Assembly (NCBI GenBank): GCA_958446835.1
Contig: CAUCXT010000023.1
Coordinates: forward strand, 1-46,821
From: an uncultured Eubacterium sp.
GTDB taxonomy: Bacteria; Bacillota; Clostridia; Lachnospirales; Lachnospiraceae
Direction: 5' to 3'
DNA length: 46,821 nucleotides
Translations under genes and position numbers: made by a program
The notes under the pieces: generated by a model
What the model was told of the DNA's origin: nothing
Seen by the model: only the letters and a program-made list of their open reading frames with translations
Databases searched by the model: none
Part shown: piece after piece, positions 41,942 through 46,821 of the stretch
How positions within the stretch are numbered: position 1 is the first letter of the stretch
Layout of the letters: every line of letters begins with the position of its first letter

Positions 41942-43237
41942 CTAATTCCCATACTGGGCAATCGCATTCTTAACCCCATCAAAATACCCCAGCGCCTCCA
42001 TGCGCTCATACACAAGCGTTCCCACTACACGGTATCCATACTCATTAAGATGTATATCATCCGACATTAAATATCTCATGACAATACCTTCCTGAATATT
42101 ATACCAATCATCCACGCTTCGCTCTAACCCAGCAATATCCGGACCTCTGCTTACAAGCTCCGTTCTCATATTTATATAATGGTCTCCGAAGTTCTCTGTC
42201 ATTTTCTGTTCAAGCACGCTCCTGCCATTATTGTCCCCCGTAGTCAGACCAATTAGTATGTATCTTGTCAGACCTCTTCCCTCTATAAAGCGCTGATACT
42301 GCAGTACCAGATCATCAGCGGACAGAAAGTATCCGTTTTCACCCATAAATATCACATTAATGTACCCATCATACATGTTGACACTGGCAGATTCTATCGG
42401 CGTACCATATTCCACATAAAGCTCTTCACCCGGCTCTATTCTGGTAAAATAACAGTACCCATAATCATTTTCATGGTATGAACTTGTAAGAATCCCCCGG
42501 ACACCTGCGATTGTGACCGGATTAAGTCCCGCATCGCCAAAGCATGTCAGGTTGGTATACATACCGTTTTCTAAATTTACATGTATCTCAACCGGAGTCA
42601 CGCCGGATGGCATAACAAATGAATCAACCATCATCGGCCATACTCCCGCCCTTGCCATGATAGTGTACGTCTGCTCAACACACACACCATTATTCACAAC
42701 AGGTATTCCGGAAATAAGCCTCTCATCTATAAGCCTTTGCAAAGTACCCGGATAGCTCTCGCCGTTGCCCCCATAGCCATACGTGAGCGAATCCCCCCAA
42801 CACACAACCCCCGGAACCGCCTGCGCAACCTCCTGATTTAACAGCACCCTTCTCTCCTCTTCCGACAAAGTAGCCGGTTCCGTCTCCGCCTGTGTCTCAG
42901 GCATTGTTGTCTCCTCAGATGTTGTCGTCTCTTCCGGTGTTGTCGTCTCCTCCGGTGCTGTTATCTCCTCAGGTGTTGTTGTCTCCTCAGGTGTTGTCGT
43001 CTCCTCAGGTGTTGTTGTCTCCTCAGGTGTTGTCGTCTCCTCAGGTGTTGTCGTCTCCTCAGGTGTTATCGTCTCCTCAGGTGTTATCGTCTCCTCAGGT
43101 GTTATCGTCTCCTCAGGTGTTGTTGACTCGTTCTGCGTTGTTGTGATAATTATTGCAACATCATCGTTCTTATTACATGCTGTCAATAACACTGTCCCAA
43201 CACACAGTGTTGTGAATAACCTTCTCCATTTTATCAT
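41942..43237 (-). CDS. SGNH/GDSL-like hydrolase lipoprotein with a Thr/Pro/Glu repeat stalk
   Basis: A 431-residue surface lipoprotein. The signal peptide ends with lipobox LLTAC (Cys21). A stalk of about 13 six-residue repeats of the type TPEETT follows (about 38-118), and then an SGNH hydrolase domain with the catalytic Ser in CWGDSLTYGYGG and the Asp/His pair in DDIHLNEYGYR. The SGNH domain may remove acyl groups from a carbohydrate or lipid, and the stalk should hold it away from the membrane. The domain between looks like an insertion in the SGNH fold. The ribosome-binding site is weak (AAGGG). It lies 38 bases upstream of the serine hydrolase gene, same strand. Confidence 0.85.
   Translation of the reverse strand: MIKWRRLFTTLCVGTVLLTACNKNDDVAIIITTTQNESTTPEETITPEETITPEETITPEETTTPEETTTPEETTTPEETTTPEETTTPEEITAPEETTTPEETTTSEETTMPETQAETEPATLSEEERRVLLNQEVAQAVPGVVCWGDSLTYGYGGNGESYPGTLQRLIDERLISGIPVVNNGVCVEQTYTIMARAGVWPMMVDSFVMPSGVTPVEIHVNLENGMYTNLTCFGDAGLNPVTIAGVRGILTSSYHENDYGYCYFTRIEPGEELYVEYGTPIESASVNMYDGYINVIFMGENGYFLSADDLVLQYQRFIEGRGLTRYILIGLTTGDNNGRSVLEQKMTENFGDHYINMRTELVSRGPDIAGLERSVDDWYNIQEGIVMRYLMSDDIHLNEYGYRVVGTLVYERMEALGYFDGVKNAIAQYGN
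42903..43126 (-). repeat. 18-bp tandem repeat encoding TPEETT stalk
   Basis: About 12-13 units of 18 bases are arranged head to tail, in frame, within the SGNH lipoprotein gene. The plus-strand unit reads close to TCCTCAGGTGTTGTCGTC. The inner units differ from each other at only one or two positions, which suggests recent expansion, while the outer ones are more diverged. Gain or loss of units keeps the reading frame. Confidence 0.9.
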
Positions 43238-43302
43238 GTCCGAATTACCCTTCCAAAGCGCAATAATGTATCTTTTAAATTATATCATTATATGAAAACT
43301 TC

Positions 43303-43905
43303 TCAGCCAAGCACAGCCTTTATGGCTGCCATAAGCTCATCGTAGGTCTCATACGCCGGAATATCCGGATTATCGGCAATAATCTTATCCGTACTCTTAA
43401 AAAGGAAACCCGCCTTGCTTGCCTTAATCATTCCAAGGTCATTATAGCTGTCACCGCTTGCTATCGTATCAAATCCAATCGACTGCAATGCCTTTACGGT
43501 GGTGAGCTTAGACTGCTCGCACCTCATCTTAAAGCCTGTTATCTCCCCATCCTGTGCAACCTCAAGCGAATTGCAGAATATCGTAGGCCATCCCAGCTTC
43601 TCCATAAGTGGCTTGGCAAACTGTGAAAATGTATCAGACACAATGATAACCTGTGCCAAAGAGCGCAGCTCATCAAGAAATTCCTTAGCCCCGGGAATCG
43701 GGTCAATCTTAGCTATTACATCCTGTATCTGCTTAAGTCCCAAGCCATGCTCTTTTAAGACTCCTATACGCCATCTCATAAGCTTATCATAATCCGGCTC
43801 GTCCCTTGTTGTCTTCTTAAGCTCATCAATTCCGCTCTCCTTTGCAAATGCAATCCATATCTCAGGTACGAGAACTCCCTCCAAATCCAAACATACGATA
43901 TCCAT
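43303..43905 (-). CDS. thrH: HAD-family phosphatase, ThrH type
   Basis: ThrH is a phosphoserine phosphatase that can also move phosphate to homoserine. The 200-residue protein has the HAD motif I DLEGVLVPE (Asp7 nucleophile; the usual second Asp is Glu9, as in ThrH), motif II SDT and the C-terminal SGDSYNDLGMI. The family is known mainly from Proteobacteria and some Clostridia. TTAGGAGG lies upstream of the ATG. It may serve serine or threonine synthesis, but no pathway genes are near. Confidence 0.88.
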   Translation of the reverse strand: MDIVCLDLEGVLVPEIWIAFAKESGIDELKKTTRDEPDYDKLMRWRIGVLKEHGLGLKQIQDVIAKIDPIPGAKEFLDELRSLAQVIIVSDTFSQFAKPLMEKLGWPTIFCNSLEVAQDGEITGFKMRCEQSKLTTVKALQSIGFDTIASGDSYNDLGMIKASKAGFLFKSTDKIIADNPDIPAYETYDELMAAIKAVLG

Positions 43906-43942
43906 AGCTGCCTCCTAATATTATAGGTTTACAAGCTGAACC

Positions 43943-43971
43943 GTTGTACCAATAATTGACTTTACAATCAA
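43943..43971 (-). promoter_or_regulatory. Candidate promoter of thrH
   Basis: On the minus strand TTGATT (43971-43966) and TACAAC (43948-43943) are 17 bases apart, about 37 bases upstream of the thrH start. The -10 is a weak match. Confidence 0.4.
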
Positions 43972-44058
43972 TACATTTGTAGCTCTCTGGTTCATCCTGT
44001 CAACGCATTAAATTTTGAAAATATTCTACCATATCTCTTCTATTTTCTCAATATATAT

Positions 44059-45555
44059 TCATTCCTGCCACATGAGTGCACACCTTACAGCCTTGTCCCA
44101 GCCCTTTAGACGCTCCTGCCTTATACCATCGGACATTGAAGGTACGAACCTGTGTGAAAGCTGCCAGTTCTTCTCAATCTCCTCCCTGCTCTGCCAATAC
44201 CCTGTCGCAAGACCGGCAAGATATGCTGCTCCAAGCGCTGTAGTCTCAATACACTTAGGTCTTAACACATCGGCTCCTAAAATATCCGCCTGAAACTGCA
44301 TCAGAAAATCATTGGCACTTGCTCCGCCATCAACTCTCAGACTGCTTATCGAAAGACCTGTATCCTGCTCCATTGACTTGAGAACACTGTGCGTCTGATA
44401 TGCAAGCGATTCAAGTGTTGCCCTCACAAAATGCTCCTTGCTGCACCCTCTGGTTATTCCTACAACCATCCCCCTGCAATACTGATTCCAATATGGCGCA
44501 CCAAGTCCTGTAAATGCCGGAACTACATACACCCCATTGGTATCCGGCACCGCTTTTGCATATTCCTCTGATTGTGCCGAGCTATCTATCATGCGCATCT
44601 CATCTCGCAACCACTGTATCGCGGCACCGGCAACGAACACACTTCCCTCCAGTGCATAGCTTGGCTCCTCATCCGTATCTGCCGCTATGGTTGTTATCAG
44701 TCCATTCTCCGACTCAAAGGCTCTCTTTCCCGTGTTCATCAGAAGAAAACAGCCTGTCCCATACGTGTTCTTCACATCGCCTTCTCTGTAACAACACTGC
44801 CCGAACAATGCCGCCTGCTGGTCACCTGCTGCCCCTGCAAGCTTAATCTCACCGCCTAAAAGCCCCTCATCCGTTGTGCCATATATACAGCTTGAAGGCC
44901 GTACCTGCGCCAACATGCTGCGCGGCACTCCGAAAAGCTCCAGAAGCTCATCATCCCAGCTTCGTGTATGTATATTAAACAGCATTGTTCTCGAGGCATT
45001 GGTATAATCCGTCACGAATATCCTTCCCTTGGAAAGCTTCCATATAAGCCATGTATCGACAGTTCCGAAAAGCAGCTCCCCTGCTTCGGCTTTTTTTTTT
45101 GCACCCTCCACATTGTCAAGTATCCAGCCTATCTTGGTTGCACTGAAATACGCGTCCGGCACAAGCCCGGTCTTATTCTTTATCAGCTTGTCATAGCCCT
45201 GCGCCTTCAGATCATCGATTCTGTCCGCAGTTCTGTGACATTGCCAGCAAATCGCATTGTACACCGGTACACCGGTATTCCTGTCCCACACGATAGTTGT
45301 CTCTCTCTGGTTGGTTATTCCAATCGCCTCTATATCCCCTGCATCAGCACCAATCTTCGCCATAGCCTCAGCCGCAACACCATACTGGGATGACCATATC
45401 TCCATCGCATCATGCTCCACCCAGCCTGTCCTCGGATATATCTGGGTGAACTCCTTCTGCGCCATACTGACCGCATTTCCCTGCCTGTCAAAAAGAATAC
45501 ACCTTGAGCTGGTTGTCCCCTGATCAAGTGCCATAACATATTTTTTCTTCTGCAT
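44059..45555 (-). CDS. glpK: Glycerol kinase
   Basis: GlpK phosphorylates glycerol to glycerol 3-phosphate, the first step in its use. The 498-residue length is normal. The start ALDQGTTSSR holds the phosphate-binding loop, and GVTNQRETT-like (GITNQRETTIVWD), GTVDTWLIWKLS and the ATP-site region RVDGGASANDFLMQFQ are all present. The ATG at 45555 has GGAG 7 bases upstream; a GTG at 45561 overlaps the spacer. A run of 10 A in the coding strand (45091-45100) encodes AKKK. No glycerol facilitator or dehydrogenase gene adjoins. Confidence 0.97.
   Translation of the reverse strand: MQKKKYVMALDQGTTSSRCILFDRQGNAVSMAQKEFTQIYPRTGWVEHDAMEIWSSQYGVAAEAMAKIGADAGDIEAIGITNQRETTIVWDRNTGVPVYNAICWQCHRTADRIDDLKAQGYDKLIKNKTGLVPDAYFSATKIGWILDNVEGAKKKAEAGELLFGTVDTWLIWKLSKGRIFVTDYTNASRTMLFNIHTRSWDDELLELFGVPRSMLAQVRPSSCIYGTTDEGLLGGEIKLAGAAGDQQAALFGQCCYREGDVKNTYGTGCFLLMNTGKRAFESENGLITTIAADTDEEPSYALEGSVFVAGAAIQWLRDEMRMIDSSAQSEEYAKAVPDTNGVYVVPAFTGLGAPYWNQYCRGMVVGITRGCSKEHFVRATLESLAYQTHSVLKSMEQDTGLSISSLRVDGGASANDFLMQFQADILGADVLRPKCIETTALGAAYLAGLATGYWQSREEIEKNWQLSHRFVPSMSDGIRQERLKGWDKAVRCALMWQE
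45091..45100 (-). repeat. A10 homopolymer within glpK
   Basis: Ten A in a row on the coding strand, in frame as GC-A AAA AAA AAA (Ala-Lys-Lys-Lys), about residues 153-156 of GlpK. Loss or gain of one A would shift the frame and inactivate the kinase. Confidence 0.95.
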
Positions 45556-45703
45556 GTCCACACTCCATTCTGAATTTAGCTGTCATAAAACCGATGTATT
45601 TTAAGTATACTATATTTTGAAGTTAATAAAATTATTTTTTTAATTGTTTACACATTATAAATATAATTTTATATTATTTTGTACCTTAGTCAAATAAAAA
45701 ATA

Positions 45704-45732
45704 TTGTACATTGAAGTTTTTTTGTGTATAAT
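45704..45732 (+). promoter_or_regulatory. Sigma-A promoter of the right-edge gene
   Basis: TTGTAC (45704-45709) and a perfect TATAAT (45727-45732) are 17 bases apart, about 70 bases before the ATG at 45803. Confidence 0.7.
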
Positions 45733-45802
45733 CATACTAATTTAGTTATGTATACAATTTTATCTCTTGAGTTTTTCATTTTATAGTAACGGGGAACGAA
45801 TT

Positions 45803-46821
45803 ATGTTAAATCCAACCAAAAATTGCAACACCAATATAGACAGCTTTTCTCCTGAAATTCAGGCACGTATACATGATGTTCAGGATAATTTTTTTATGCT
45901 TATGACCCCGGAGCGACCTGCATATAAGCCTTTTTGTGAAAAGCTGCTTGCATGTGCCTCGGAGGAGCAGTCCGACTTTTTATTTGCGCTGGCATATTTC
46001 TGTCTCATGCACTACTACTCTAACGATAACGATCATGAGGAGGCAATACGCTGTGCTCTCGAAGGAATAAAGTACCAACAGAAGGCTCATGAATATGAAT
46101 TTATAGCGCGCTCCTACAATATACTTGGACTGTTCACACAGGCAATCGGTGATTCCGCTAAGGCTGTTGATTACCTGTTATACAGCATAGACACATGTAT
46201 CCAGTACCAGCTTGATTATGTCCGCGGAATGGCGGAATCTAATCTTGCTGATATTTTCCATCGCACCGACAATTTCGACAGAGCACTATACCACTATACC
46301 GAAGCAATCAAGTACACCAAGAAAAGTATGGTGGACAGACCATTTGATGCGATGCGTGTATTACTGTATACACTATGTAACCGCGGCTTCTGCCTGATAG
46401 CTTCCGGAAATGAAGCAGAACTTGACAAAAATTATCAGGAAATAATTTCATATATGGATGAAATGGACAGCCATAACATTGAGCATGATACATTTGTCGT
46501 CACCAATTTTCTTGCGACACTATTCTACCATAATGGTGACAAAGCAGCCGCGGAAAAATATATGCGGCTTACAGATACGGCAATCAACGAGCTTACCAAC
46601 TTCACTACCTTTGCCGATGATATAATCGCATATATACATATCAAGGAAAAGCTCTGCTCCGACAGTGACTACACTGCACTGCTAGATGACTTTATAGTTA
46701 AGTCCGAATCAATGCATGCTCCTCACTATCTGTTTTGCAGGCTCCTCGAAAAGAGAATTGAGGTTGCTGTCGCGCATCATGATAACGAAGCCTTTACAAG
46801 ATACTCCCTTATGCTTTTCAA
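45803..46821 (+). CDS. Partial TPR-like helical protein (N-terminal 339 residues)
   Basis: The frame is open from the ATG at 45803 to the window edge. The visible part is all helical with tetratricopeptide-like repeats, for example YNILGLFTQAIGDSAKAVDY and NLADIFHRTDNFDRALYHY, each with the spacing of Ala/Gly and aromatic residues typical of TPR. No signal peptide is seen. In Lachnospiraceae such N-termini often precede a GGDEF or other signalling domain, but the C-terminus is out of view, so the function is not known. Its own promoter lies upstream, and GGGGAACG lies 5 bases or so before the ATG. Confidence 0.75.
   Translation, partial: MLNPTKNCNTNIDSFSPEIQARIHDVQDNFFMLMTPERPAYKPFCEKLLACASEEQSDFLFALAYFCLMHYYSNDNDHEEAIRCALEGIKYQQKAHEYEFIARSYNILGLFTQAIGDSAKAVDYLLYSIDTCIQYQLDYVRGMAESNLADIFHRTDNFDRALYHYTEAIKYTKKSMVDRPFDAMRVLLYTLCNRGFCLIASGNEAELDKNYQEIISYMDEMDSHNIEHDTFVVTNFLATLFYHNGDKAAAEKYMRLTDTAINELTNFTTFADDIIAYIHIKEKLCSDSDYTALLDDFIVKSESMHAPHYLFCRLLEKRIEVAVAHHDNEAFTRYSLMLF

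Noticed and set aside
42892..43146. Plus-strand open frame with repeated Leu-Ser-Ser-Pro-Gln-Val
   Set aside because: It is the reverse reading of the Thr/Pro/Glu repeat of the lipoprotein gene, whose signal peptide and hydrolase domain show the true frame.
43906..44058. Possible tRNA because of a GAACC/GGTTC pair
   Set aside because: The pair is too far apart and no acceptor stem or anticodon arm could be drawn.
45091..45100. Frameshift mutation in glpK
   Set aside because: The frame is intact across the A10 tract and the protein is full length.

Overview
The window looks like chromosomal DNA from a low-GC, spore-forming, chemotactic anaerobe of the Clostridia, most likely Lachnospiraceae. 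This is inferred from gene order and protein style: rho-rpmE-yqhQ-prmC-prfA, tig-clpP-clpX-lon-ysxC, an alpha/beta-type small acid-soluble spore protein, an oleate hydratase of gut-anaerobe type, a methyl-accepting chemotaxis protein and no respiratory genes. No rRNA, tRNA, transposase, integrase, phage gene or CRISPR array was recognised, and no gap between genes exceeds 300 bases.

Left part (1-11.9 kb): a partial unknown gene; an amino-acid ABC transporter operon (binding protein, permease, ATPase) whose 3' end runs into six tandem 24-bp hairpins, each followed by T5 on the transcribed strand; an operon of an HdeD-like membrane protein and oleate hydratase; and an operon of a large multi-domain iron-sulfur/flavin oxidoreductase, a HypA-like metallochaperone, an unknown multi-pass membrane protein and a TetR regulator. 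Facing the last operon across a shared regulatory region is a DUF2798 membrane protein with an attenuator-like leader.

Middle (11.9-32.8 kb): a nicotinamidase-like hydrolase, a chemotaxis receptor, two MATE exporters and a KdpDE-like two-component system, all on the minus strand; then housekeeping genes for translation termination (prfA, prmC), ribosomal protein L31, Rho, malic enzyme, a radical SAM protein, DUF4364, YsxC, Lon, ClpX, ClpP and trigger factor. Two promoters (two-component operon and rpmE) overlap the terminator of the preceding gene.

Right part (33-46.8 kb): a three-gene ABC-2 exporter on the plus strand, a spore protein, a DJ-1/PfpI protein, a CYTH phosphatase, an iron-dependent alcohol dehydrogenase (fucO-like), a basic membrane microprotein coupled to a TtcA-like tRNA thiolase, a serine hydrolase, an SGNH lipoprotein with a Thr/Pro/Glu repeat stalk, a ThrH-like phosphatase, glycerol kinase with an A10 tract inside the gene, and the start of a TPR-like protein cut by the window edge.

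The most unusual items are the binding protein at 2244-3098, which reads as a circular permutation of the type 3 solute-binding fold; the terminator-like hairpin array at 522-660; and the oxidoreductase/HypA/membrane-protein/TetR operon, which has no hydrogenase nearby. All functions are read from sequence and memory of families; no database search was run.
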